Origin: an uncultured delta proteobacterium
GTDB taxonomy: Bacteria; Desulfobacterota; Desulfobulbia; Desulfobulbales; Desulfocapsaceae
DNA: 36,122 bases
Direction: 5' to 3'
Assembly (NCBI GenBank): GCA_903875445.1
Contig: CAIQWD010000030.1
Location: 1-36,122, forward strand
The notes under the pieces were generated by a model. That model searched no databases, was not told the DNA's origin, and saw nothing but the letters and a program-made list of their open reading frames with translations. Below are positions 8,757-16,332 of the stretch, piece by piece. Made by a program: the position numbers and the translations under genes. Each line of letters opens with the position of its first letter. The first letter of the stretch is position 1.

Positions 8757-9290
8757 ATGGAACTAAAGATCGAAGCCCGAAATGTTGAATTGCGTAAAAG
8801 CTGGCAGACGAAGATCAGTGAGGAACAGGAGAAACTCATTCGGCACTATCCGAATTTCGTTCTTCATTTACGTATCAGCATTGAAGCCACAACTCACTAC
8901 AAAGAGGGAGGGTTTGAGATCAAACTTGTTGCCACGGTGCCTAACGATACGGTCGTTGTCACAAGAAGCGGTGAGTCGGTACGTACGGTACTGACCGAAT
9001 CTTTTGATGTCCTGGCACTCCAGCTGAAAGAGATTCAACGGAAAAAGAGGAAAGGTCAAAAAGCGACAAACCATGTCGAAGGGAGTGATAACGTCGGAAT
9101 AATCAGAAAACTTTCACCACACGAATCCTACGGTTTTATAATGTCAGCGGACAAAAGGGATATTTACTTCCATGAGAACGCTCTGAAAAATGTGAACATG
9201 GAAGACCTTGCTGAAGGGGATAGCGTTGTTTTTGGTGAAACCCACGGCGATAAAGGGCCCCAGGCCTCATGGGTGAGATCGGCCGAGTAA
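8757..9290 (+). CDS. HPF/RaiA-type ribosome-associated protein fused to a cold-shock domain
   Basis: The 177-residue product has two domains. Residues 1-100 match the HPF/RaiA (ribosome hibernation, sigma-54 modulation) fold: MELKIEARNVELRKS, then helix, LHLRISIEATT strand, FEIKLVATVPNDTVVV strand and a basic C-terminal helix. Residues 111-177 form a cold-shock domain with GIIRKLSPHESYGFI (RNP1-like), RDIYFHENAL (RNP2-like) and VVFGETHGDKGPQA. Such proteins bind the small-subunit decoding region. The cold-shock part would bind RNA or single strands. I chose ATG 8757 because of the strong GGAGG seven bases upstream and because the HPF fold starts there. An in-frame ATG at 8694 would add 21 unrelated residues. 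It is monocistronic with its own promoter and terminator. The domain calls are solid and the exact function is inferred. Confidence 0.88.
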   Translation: MELKIEARNVELRKSWQTKISEEQEKLIRHYPNFVLHLRISIEATTHYKEGGFEIKLVATVPNDTVVVTRSGESVRTVLTESFDVLALQLKEIQRKKRKGQKATNHVEGSDNVGIIRKLSPHESYGFIMSADKRDIYFHENALKNVNMEDLAEGDSVVFGETHGDKGPQASWVRSAE

Positions 9291-9314
9291 AATCGAAGTG
9301 CAGAAAGATCAGTG

Positions 9315-9347
9315 AAGGCCTCGGACAGCAATGTCCGAGGCCTTTTT
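9315..9347 (+). terminator. Rho-independent terminator
   Basis: A 12-bp perfect stem (9315-9326 with 9333-9344), 6-base loop and TTTTT run. It ends the HPF/cold-shock transcript 25 bases after the stop. Confidence 0.92.
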
Positions 9348-9386
9348 ATTGTTGAGGGTGATCGACAGCTGGGGAAAAAATTGTAC

Positions 9387-9415
9387 GATACAAACAGAGC
9401 AAAAGCCGCTATACT
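9387..9415 (+). promoter_or_regulatory. Candidate polA promoter
   Basis: A good -10 TATACT (9410-9415) with a weak -35 GATACA (9387-9392) at 17 bases. It lies between the upstream terminator and polA. Confidence 0.4.
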
Positions 9416-9503
9416 TTAAGACGCGGTCAAAACCTTGGTGCCATAAAGGTATCGAGATGTATCCGGATCAGGAAATTCTGTGATTTTAAGGGAGTAACCA
9501 ACT

Positions 9504-12173
9504 GTGTCGGAAGAAGTTTATCTTATAGACGGCAGTGCCTATATCTACCGAGCCTATCATGCTATTGTGCCTCTTTCCAATAGTAAGGGAATGCCTACCC
9601 ATGCCGTACTGGGTTTCATTAACATGGTAAAGCGACTGATCCGGGAAAAGCACCCGGCATTTCTGGCCATTACCTTCGACAGCCGCGGACCGGTGTTTCG
9701 CCATCAGCTTTATCCGGCGTATAAGGCCAACCGGCCACCCATGCCAGACGACTTGAGTCTGCAAATCCCTTTCATAAAAAAATTTGTAGCCGCTGCGAAT
9801 ATCCTGATGCTTGAAGAACAGGGGGTTGAAGCGGATGACATCATTGCCACTGCAGTAAAAATATTCACCGCTCGCGGCCACAGGGTGGTTGTTGTTTCCG
9901 GCGATAAGGACCTTCTGCAACTGGTCGGTGAAGATGTGGTCATGTGGGATCCCATGAAAGATCGGGTGATGGACAGGGAGGCAGTCCACCAGAAATATGC
10001 CGTTTATCCTGAGCAACTCCTGGATCTTTTTGCACTTATCGGCGACAGCTCCGATAATGTCCCCGGTGTCCCGGGGATTGGCCCAAAGACCGCTGAAAAG
10101 CTGATCAACTCCTACGGTTCTCTCGATGGTCTCTATGCTCACCTTGACGAACTGAAGCAATCTCGGGCCAAAGAACAGATCATTGAAAATAAGGAGTTGG
10201 CATACCTTTCTCGCACCTTGATCAGGTTAAAGACCGATGTCGCCATCTCCGACGAATTGTCGAGGTATGCACTGGTCGCGTCCAATGACGAGGCCTTGGC
10301 GGATATCTATACGGAGCTTGAATTTTCCAGCCTCCTCAAAGGCATAGACACTGCTCAACCGGTACCAACCGACGGTTTCATAACGGTTCGCAGCCGGGAA
10401 CAGCTGGCGGCTATGGTAGAGGCTCTCAGCGGCACGGAAATTCTCGCCGTTGATACGGAAACCACCTCCATCAATGCCCGCAACGCCCAGCTGGTGGGGA
10501 TATCGCTTTGTAACAGCCTCGACCGGGCCTGGTATATTCCCGTTGGTCATCTTGACACCCAGGGCCACCTGATGGACGGGCAGCTGCCGACCGAGGAGGT
10601 AAGGGCGGCGGTGCAGCCTTTTCTTCTTTCCCCGCGGATCCTGAAAATAGGCCATAATCTGAAATACGATATCACCGTTTTCAAACAGCAGTGGGGGATC
10701 GACTTTGGCGGAGAGCTGGCCGACACCCTTATTGCCGCCTACCTTCTCGAAAGTGGAGGGCGGTCGCTCAAGCTCGATGATCTCTGTCAGGCGCGCGGAC
10801 TGCGGTTGACCACCTTTGCCGAGGTTACCGGCAACGACAAGAGGGATGGTTGCTTTGCCTATGTGGATATCGAAAAGGCCGGTATTTATAGCTGTGAAGA
10901 TGTTTATGGCGCCTTGCTGCTTTGGCGGGAATTCGCCCCTTTGCTCGAAGAAAAGGATTTAGATGATCTTTTTCGGCGGGTCGAAATGCCGATAGTTACT
11001 ATCCTGGCGGAGATGGAAATCGCCGGTATTTGTGTGGATCCTGCCGTACTTGCTGCTTTGTCCCGGGATTTTACCGAAAAACTCGCCACCCTGGAGGCGC
11101 AGATTTATACAGTAGCCGGACATCCCTTCAATATCAATTCGCCAAAACAGTTGGGGCAGATTCTTTTCGAGGAACTGGAACTGGCCCACGGCAGAAAGAC
11201 TAAAACCGGCTTTTCAACGGATGTCGGAGTGCTGGAAAAACTTGCCAGGAAGCATGAACTGCCGGCACTGGTTCTGCAATTCCGCACAGTGGCAAAGCTC
11301 CTGTCTACCTATGTCGAGAAACTCACGCAGCTCCAGGACCCGGCAACGGGGAGGATTCATACATCCTTTAATCAGGCGGTAGCGGCGACCGGCCGATTGT
11401 CGAGCAGTGACCCCAATCTGCAGAATATTCCCATCCGTACCGAGGAGGGCAGCCGTATTCGCGAGTCCTTTGTCCCAGGGTCGGGCTTGGTGTTTCTTGC
11501 CGCCGACTATTCACAGATCGATTTGCGCGTTCTTGCCCATTATTCAAAGGACAGGGCGTTGGTTGGGGCCTTCAGGGCCGAGGAGGATGTACATGCAAGG
11601 ACGGCTGCGGAGATTTTTGGGGTTTCGCCGCTCCTCGTTACCTCGGAAATGCGTCGGGTGGCAAAATCCATTAATTTTGGGATTGTTTACGGCATGAGCA
11701 GTTTTGGCCTGTCCAATCAACTGGATATCGGGAGAAAGGAGGCGCAGAGATTTATCGACAGGTATTTTGCCCTTTACACTGGAGTGCAGCGTTTCATGGA
11801 GGAGATCGTGCGGCAGGCGCAGACCTGTGGCTATGTTACGACTCTCCTCAATCGCCGGCGTACTGTCCCCGATATTAATGCAAAAAACAGGGTCCAGCGA
11901 GAATTTGCCGAGCGTACGGCTATCAACACCCCGATCCAGGGCACCGCTGCCGATATTATTAAGTTGGCGATGATAGAGTGTCGGCAGGCACTTCGTATTG
12001 CGGGGCTATCGGCCAGAATGTTGCTGCAGATCCACGACGAATTGGTTTTCGAACTTCCTGAAACGGAGCTGGAGGCCACCCTGCCGGTTATCAGGTCGGC
12101 GATGGAAAATGCCATGGTGCTCGATGTACCGCTTGTCGTCAATTTTTCGGTGGGTAAAAGTCTTGCCAAGTGA
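9504..12173 (+). CDS. polA: DNA polymerase I
   Basis: Removes RNA primers and fills gaps during replication and repair. The 889 residues comprise a 5'-3' exonuclease domain (1-290, with DDIIATAVKI, VVSGDKDLLQL and the GVPGIGPKTAEKL helix-hairpin), a 3'-5' proofreading domain (about 295-480, with the metal ligands D317 and E319 in DTET, KIGHNLKYD and a YSCEDV motif) and a family A polymerase domain. The polymerase motifs are A (DYSQIDLRVLAHYS), B (RRVAKSINFGIVYG, with the F that excludes dideoxynucleotides) and C (HDE at 844-846). Proofreading residues appear intact, unlike in Taq polymerase. The start is GTG 9504, with AAGGGAG at 9488-9494. Confidence 0.98.
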   Translation: MSEEVYLIDGSAYIYRAYHAIVPLSNSKGMPTHAVLGFINMVKRLIREKHPAFLAITFDSRGPVFRHQLYPAYKANRPPMPDDLSLQIPFIKKFVAAANILMLEEQGVEADDIIATAVKIFTARGHRVVVVSGDKDLLQLVGEDVVMWDPMKDRVMDREAVHQKYAVYPEQLLDLFALIGDSSDNVPGVPGIGPKTAEKLINSYGSLDGLYAHLDELKQSRAKEQIIENKELAYLSRTLIRLKTDVAISDELSRYALVASNDEALADIYTELEFSSLLKGIDTAQPVPTDGFITVRSREQLAAMVEALSGTEILAVDTETTSINARNAQLVGISLCNSLDRAWYIPVGHLDTQGHLMDGQLPTEEVRAAVQPFLLSPRILKIGHNLKYDITVFKQQWGIDFGGELADTLIAAYLLESGGRSLKLDDLCQARGLRLTTFAEVTGNDKRDGCFAYVDIEKAGIYSCEDVYGALLLWREFAPLLEEKDLDDLFRRVEMPIVTILAEMEIAGICVDPAVLAALSRDFTEKLATLEAQIYTVAGHPFNINSPKQLGQILFEELELAHGRKTKTGFSTDVGVLEKLARKHELPALVLQFRTVAKLLSTYVEKLTQLQDPATGRIHTSFNQAVAATGRLSSSDPNLQNIPIRTEEGSRIRESFVPGSGLVFLAADYSQIDLRVLAHYSKDRALVGAFRAEEDVHARTAAEIFGVSPLLVTSEMRRVAKSINFGIVYGMSSFGLSNQLDIGRKEAQRFIDRYFALYTGVQRFMEEIVRQAQTCGYVTTLLNRRRTVPDINAKNRVQREFAERTAINTPIQGTAADIIKLAMIECRQALRIAGLSARMLLQIHDELVFELPETELEATLPVIRSAMENAMVLDVPLVVNFSVGKSLAK

Positions 12174-12232
12174 CCGAAGGGAAAACATTTTTTGCGCTAA
12201 TGCAGCGCTCTCTCACTATCCGGGGAATTACT

Positions 12233-12925
12233 ATGTCGACATCGCAACAGCTCGACAAGCTGATCGAAGAAATTAAGCTCTTTATTCGTTATGCAGTCCC
12301 TGAGGAGGAACTCGGGGAGGCGGGTGCACTGGTCGCCAGGCATCGGCACCATCGCCGGATTCTCAATCTGCTGCGGGAGTACTATGTCGCTTTGCCCGAT
12401 GCACGGGAAGAGGCGGTCACCCGTATTACCAAGCTGCTGCAGCGGCAAGGCGTTTGTCTGTTTGTTCTCTCAACCACCTCGACTGCCCATCTCTACGCGG
12501 TATCTGTCGATGAAGTGGTTTGGTTGGGCGAATATCCAGGTGAATTGGATGCAGAGGTTTTGGCTTTTTTGGGCTTTTCCCACCAGGTGGAATTCAAAAA
12601 GATCTGTGTACCGATAAGCGATCTTGAAGCCTATGCTGGCGGTGTTAAGGACAAAAGCGGGGAATGCCCGGCCTGCGGTGTCGAGGAGGGGGAATACCAT
12701 CTCCTCGGGTGTTCGGTGGAGGTTTGCCCGTGGTGCGACGGACAACTCAATAAATGCAATTGCCGCTTCGAACAGCTTGAAGCCGATATGGTCGATAACG
12801 AGGAACAACTGGAACGGTTCCTCGATTTGCTGACCGCCAAGGGCCGGATACCCTTCCAGGAGGAGCACGCACCTTACTACCCCGGCACCAGCGATGGGTT
12901 GGACTTGGACGAAAAAGAAAGGTGA
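12233..12925 (+). CDS. Zinc-ribbon-containing protein of unknown function
   Basis: I do not recognise a named family. The 230-residue product has a helical N-terminus (1-70), an alpha/beta middle (about 72-132, VCLFVLSTT, AEVLAFLGF) and a C-terminal cysteine-rich module. The module is C145-x2-C148, H156, C160, C165-x2-C168, then C175 and C177. This pattern (CPxC...H..GC..E.CP.C.GQ...C.C) recurs in bacterial hypothetical proteins and probably binds one or two zinc ions. The tail is acidic. The gene follows polA closely. An in-frame GTG at 12170 overlaps the polA stop (GTGA) and would add 21 residues. I prefer ATG 12233, preceded by GGGGA. It may be co-transcribed with polA. The next gene (hflC) converges, and no clear terminator lies between. 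Confidence 0.75.
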   Translation: MSTSQQLDKLIEEIKLFIRYAVPEEELGEAGALVARHRHHRRILNLLREYYVALPDAREEAVTRITKLLQRQGVCLFVLSTTSTAHLYAVSVDEVVWLGEYPGELDAEVLAFLGFSHQVEFKKICVPISDLEAYAGGVKDKSGECPACGVEEGEYHLLGCSVEVCPWCDGQLNKCNCRFEQLEADMVDNEEQLERFLDLLTAKGRIPFQEEHAPYYPGTSDGLDLDEKER

Positions 12926-13002
12926 TGCGCCTTGGTCGCTGTCGGAGGGAGAGTCGGAGCTGATTTTTTTCGCCACGACTTCCCCTGCAACGGAACTCTT
13001 GC

Positions 13003-13941
13003 CTATTTCCCGGTCACGGACTTGAGGTATTGGTACAGGTCGGAGTCTGAAGACAACACCAGCGAAGTATTATTGCCGACGATTTCGTGGTAACTCTCCA
13101 GTGTCTTCTGAAATGCATAGAAGTTAGGATCCTGGGAGTAGGCATCGCCATAAATTTTGGTTGCTTCTGCATCGGCGCGACCTTTTATGGTGAGGGCCTC
13201 CTTATTGGCGGAGGAGATGATTTCCTGGAGTTTTCGTTCAACCGTTCCGAGAATCTCGGCCTTCTGTCCTTCTCCCATCGAGCGTTTTTCCGCGGCAATC
13301 CGTTTTCTTTCGGAAATCATCCGATCGTAAACCTTGAGACGCACCGAGTCGATATAATTAACTCTTTTAAACATCACGTCAATCAACTCGATACCGTATT
13401 GCGGAGTAATCTTGGCGGCAATCTCAAGAATATGTTTGCTGATCTGATCTCGACCCTTTTTCGGCTTGCTGCCGATGGTGTCGAGGTCGGTGGTTTCCGA
13501 CATGGTGGCAACAGACCAGTCTGAGCTGCGGATAATTTCAATCAGATCATTTTTGTTCACCATATCACGAACGGTACCATCAATGATATCATTTAGCAAC
13601 GATTGAGCCCTGCTCTCGGTCTTGACGGCTTGCAGAAATTTCAGGGCATTGGTGATACGCCAACGGGCGGTTACATCAAGATAGACAAAGGTTTTGTCAT
13701 TGGTGGGAATCTGGTTGGGTTGGCCATTCCAAATCTGAATTTTCTTCTCAAAAACCTCAGCATGCTGAATAAAGGGCATCTTGAAATGCAATCCTGCTTC
13801 AGTGACAGGATTACCAACCGGTGCACCAAATTGAGTTACCACCACCTGTTGGCCTTCTTCCAAAATAAAAAAACCGTCGTAGACGATGACCATTGCCAGG
13901 AGAACGAGACCTGCGAGAAAAAACTGGGCTATTTGCTTCAT
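13003..13941 (-). CDS. hflC: HflC, SPFH-domain FtsH modulator subunit
   Basis: With HflK it forms a membrane microdomain cage around the FtsH AAA protease and modulates its activity. The 312-residue product has one N-terminal membrane segment (about 6-26), then a band-7/SPFH domain beginning EEGQQVVVTQFGAPVGNPV, and a long charged helical region with the typical IAAEKRSMGEGQKAEILG and ADAEATKIYGDAYSQDPNFYAF sequences. The length is close to that of E. coli HflC (334). ATG 13941 is preceded by GAAAGGAAAT. It lies 25 bases downstream of hflK in the same direction, so they are an operon. Confidence 0.95.
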   Translation of the reverse strand: MKQIAQFFLAGLVLLAMVIVYDGFFILEEGQQVVVTQFGAPVGNPVTEAGLHFKMPFIQHAEVFEKKIQIWNGQPNQIPTNDKTFVYLDVTARWRITNALKFLQAVKTESRAQSLLNDIIDGTVRDMVNKNDLIEIIRSSDWSVATMSETTDLDTIGSKPKKGRDQISKHILEIAAKITPQYGIELIDVMFKRVNYIDSVRLKVYDRMISERKRIAAEKRSMGEGQKAEILGTVERKLQEIISSANKEALTIKGRADAEATKIYGDAYSQDPNFYAFQKTLESYHEIVGNNTSLVLSSDSDLYQYLKSVTGK

Positions 13942-13966
13942 ATCTATTTCCTTTCTGAGTATCAGT

Positions 13967-15103
13967 CTATTTCAACTCAACTGCCGGAGTTTTTTTCAGA
14001 CCGCCTGCCGAGGTGATGTTCAGGAGCGGTAAGGGTGCCTGTTGATTTTTGTCGATGACATAAACTGATTGAACGCCGGGAAGAATATCCTTCATAGTTT
14101 CAAGGTAAATGCGCTTGCGGGTAACCTCGGGGGCGGTTTTATACTCTTTGAGGATGTCCAGGAAACGCTGGGTTTCACCTTTGGCATTGTTAATCCTTTG
14201 CGCCTGATAACCGTAAGCCTCTTCGACCATTTTCTTGGCATCGCCGCCGGCCTTGGGGATGACTCGGTTATAATTTTCTTCCGCTTCATTTACCATGCGT
14301 TTCATATCCTGATCGGCTTCGTTGACTTCGTTGAATGCCGGTTTAACCTGGTCCGGAGGATTGATGTCCTGGAACTGGACGGTTCCAATGGAAACGCCAC
14401 TCATGCCTTTTGGAAACAAACCGTCCAGTTGGCTTTGTAATTCCAACTTCACTGAAGCGGCAAGGAGATCACGGTTGCTGAGAACATAATCGAAATCCAT
14501 GTTGCCGACGATTCGCCTGGTAACACTCTCGGACATGTCGCGGATTGCCTGGATTACGTCGGAAACCTTGAATAGGAAGGCGTAAGGGTCAGCGACTTTG
14601 TATTGGACAATCCACGCGACGTTGATAACGTTTTTATCGGCGGTAAGCATGAGAGATTCCATGTCGTAGCCGCGCTTCTCAATAGACGTTTGTTGACCCG
14701 GAAAGCGACTGCGGAAGCCGAATTCTTCCTTCCTGATGTTTTCCACATCCACTTTGAAGAGTTTGTCGACGTAGGGAATTTTAAAATGCAAACCGGAAGG
14801 GGTGGTTCGGGAATATTCTCCAAGTCGCAGAATAACCCCCACTTCACTGGGGGCAATTTTGAAAAAAGAGGAATAGACGCCTTGGAAAACGACAATTACC
14901 AGGATGATTGCCAGCAGTTTACCAACATTGGTAAAGGGCGAAGACGACGAGGGCGGTGTTTCGCGGTCGTCTCCTGTCGGCGGGGGTGTTTTTTTTTCGG
15001 AAAAAAAATCCTGCAATTTATTAATCAGTTGTGCCACAATCTCTTCCGGGGTCTGCGGCTTATGCTTTTTCCCCCATGGAGGTTGTTGATCCTGATTAGA
15101 CAT
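13967..15103 (-). CDS. hflK: HflK, SPFH-domain FtsH modulator subunit
   Basis: Partner of HflC in the FtsH-regulating complex, with the large domains in the periplasm. The 378-residue product has a hydrophilic, proline-rich cytoplasmic tail starting MSNQDQQPPWGKK (a typical HflK start), a membrane segment (about 60-80), the SPFH domain from APSEVGVILRLGEYSRT, and the coiled-coil region with INNAKGETQRFLDILKEYK. I chose ATG 15103, which has AGGAGA six bases upstream. An in-frame ATG at 15121 would add six residues, and the AGGAGA lies inside that extension. A candidate promoter is at 15129-15157. A rhomboid protease gene lies immediately upstream. Confidence 0.95.
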   Translation of the reverse strand: MSNQDQQPPWGKKHKPQTPEEIVAQLINKLQDFFSEKKTPPPTGDDRETPPSSSSPFTNVGKLLAIILVIVVFQGVYSSFFKIAPSEVGVILRLGEYSRTTPSGLHFKIPYVDKLFKVDVENIRKEEFGFRSRFPGQQTSIEKRGYDMESLMLTADKNVINVAWIVQYKVADPYAFLFKVSDVIQAIRDMSESVTRRIVGNMDFDYVLSNRDLLAASVKLELQSQLDGLFPKGMSGVSIGTVQFQDINPPDQVKPAFNEVNEADQDMKRMVNEAEENYNRVIPKAGGDAKKMVEEAYGYQAQRINNAKGETQRFLDILKEYKTAPEVTRKRIYLETMKDILPGVQSVYVIDKNQQAPLPLLNITSAGGLKKTPAVELK

Positions 15104-15128
15104 AGAAAATCTCCTGTTCATAGTTTTC

Positions 15129-15157
15129 TTGATATCCTCTCAACCAAAATGATTCAA
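15129..15157 (-). promoter_or_regulatory. Candidate hflKC promoter
   Basis: On the minus strand TTGAAT, a 17-base spacer, then TATCAA, about 20-25 bases ahead of the hflK start. Each hexamer matches consensus at 4 of 6 positions. hflKC may therefore be transcribed both from here and by read-through from the rhomboid gene. Confidence 0.4.
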
Positions 15158-15190
15158 TGTTGAGCCGGAGACGGCGGGCAAGAGGAGCGT

Positions 15191-15292
15191 TCAATCGGTT
15201 TCATAGAACGTATAAGGGTAATTATTGCTGTTGTCGATTGCAACCTGAATCGTCATGATCTTCAGGAATGTGTCGAAGACCCGATGCCTCAT
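15191..15292 (-). CDS. Possible 33-residue small protein
   Basis: An ATG overlaps the stop of the rhomboid gene as TGATG and opens a frame of 33 codons ending 88 bases before hflK. The product starts MRHRVFDTFLKIMTIQ and ends in a polar, aromatic tail. There is no known family and no membrane segment. Start/stop overlap suits translational coupling, but a frame this short can arise by chance. Confidence 0.25.
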   Translation of the reverse strand: MRHRVFDTFLKIMTIQVAIDNSNNYPYTFYETD

Positions 15293-16227
15293 CAAGAGAA
15301 GGCCAGCAACCAAGAGCCATAAAAGACGAATAAAGTTATTGCCCCAAGTAAGGTCTGCAACCAAAATGAGGCTCGGAGAGCGGGGAAAAAAGGCAGACGG
15401 ACAAAGTTTCCGGCGATGAGTCCGCATAACAGGCCGAAGAGATGGCTGCCCAGATCCGTTCGCTCACCTTCCGAGCCAAGCAGGGCCAAGAGGGCCAGTC
15501 CGGCCATGATCGGCATGAAAAAATGCAGGGCCATGCGGGTGCTCTTGAAGGCAAAACTCATGGTGCAGAGCATGCCGATGATACTGAAGATCGCTGTGGA
15601 AAAACCAACGAACCTGTGTCCTGGTCCATGAACCAGGACATTGAGATAATTGGCGGTAACTGAAGTCAGCAACATGGCAAAGAGACCAATCCCGTTGCCG
15701 GTGAGTTGGAGAAAAAAATGCAGGAGAAAGACGCCAAGTACACAGTTACTCAAAAGATGTACGAGATCGGCGTGGAGCGTAAGGGCTGTTACCAGTCGAA
15801 AAATCTCGGAGTTGTTGAGAATGGCATCGGAGTTTCCCGCCCCCTTGACGAACCATAACGCTTGCGGTTGCCAGTCTCCGGTCAACCCGTGGAGGCCGGC
15901 CAGACAACCGATGAGGAAAGGGCTCATTGCCCGAAAAAGAGGAGAAAAATGTGGAGATTCCTTGGGTCGAGGGGGCCAGTTGTCGTTTTCTTCGGTATAT
16001 GCCGTTATTTCCCAGAGAGCCTTCTCGCGCAGAGAAGCAGCAACGTAAATCTCCATATGCTTACGAGAAACAATGCGGATGCGATGGGTGATATCGGCAG
16101 CGGCAAGAACCAGGGAGACGGTGTTGAGGGACTCGGGTTCGGTGACCCGGATGATGAGTTCTTCTGACGCATTGTCGGAAGCAGGGGGATTTTCTCGATC
16201 AATCAAGGATTGCTCAGGGAGAATCAA
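15292..16227 (-). CDS. Rhomboid-family intramembrane serine protease
   Basis: Cleaves substrates within the lipid bilayer. The 311-residue product has a soluble N-terminal region (about 22-85, a beta-alpha-beta pattern that could be a small ferredoxin-like domain, as in GlpG). It is followed by about six or seven membrane segments. The rhomboid signatures are EIFRLVTALTLHADLVHLLSN with H157 and N161 (oxyanion region), GFST with the catalytic serine S210 (the common form is GxSG, here T follows), and SHLFGLLCG with the catalytic histidine H262. The catalytic dyad is therefore intact. The 5' end is uncertain. The open frame begins at a TTG (16227) without a clear ribosome binding site, and no in-frame ATG exists before residue 58. 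It lies between pckG and hflKC, all on the minus strand. Confidence 0.88.
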   Translation of the reverse strand: MILPEQSLIDRENPPASDNASEELIIRVTEPESLNTVSLVLAAADITHRIRIVSRKHMEIYVAASLREKALWEITAYTEENDNWPPRPKESPHFSPLFRAMSPFLIGCLAGLHGLTGDWQPQALWFVKGAGNSDAILNNSEIFRLVTALTLHADLVHLLSNCVLGVFLLHFFLQLTGNGIGLFAMLLTSVTANYLNVLVHGPGHRFVGFSTAIFSIIGMLCTMSFAFKSTRMALHFFMPIMAGLALLALLGSEGERTDLGSHLFGLLCGLIAGNFVRLPFFPALRASFWLQTLLGAITLFVFYGSWLLAFS

Positions 16228-16289
16228 TAAGATTTAAGGATGGGGAAAAGCCACCCGGAGCCTCAATTTGCAGCCTTGGATGCAAGGAT

Positions 16290-16320
16290 TCCTGCCCGGT
16301 TGCTGCAAGGCCGGGCAGGA
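16290..16320 (-). terminator. GC-rich hairpin after pckG
   Basis: A 10-bp perfect stem (16290-16299 with 16311-16320), 11-base loop, 12 bases after the pckG stop. There is no T-run on the minus strand, so it may be a transcript-stabilising or weak, factor-dependent terminator. Confidence 0.45.
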
Positions 16321-16332
16321 GTGACGATATTA

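Noticed and set aside
9486-10160. Minus-strand frame opposite the polA exonuclease domain
   Set aside because: polA is full length with all motifs; the antisense product shows no known pattern.
12926-13002. Terminator between the zinc-ribbon gene and hflC
   Set aside because: There is a T-run (around 12963-12969) but only a direct repeat (GTCGGAG twice) before it, not an inverted repeat.
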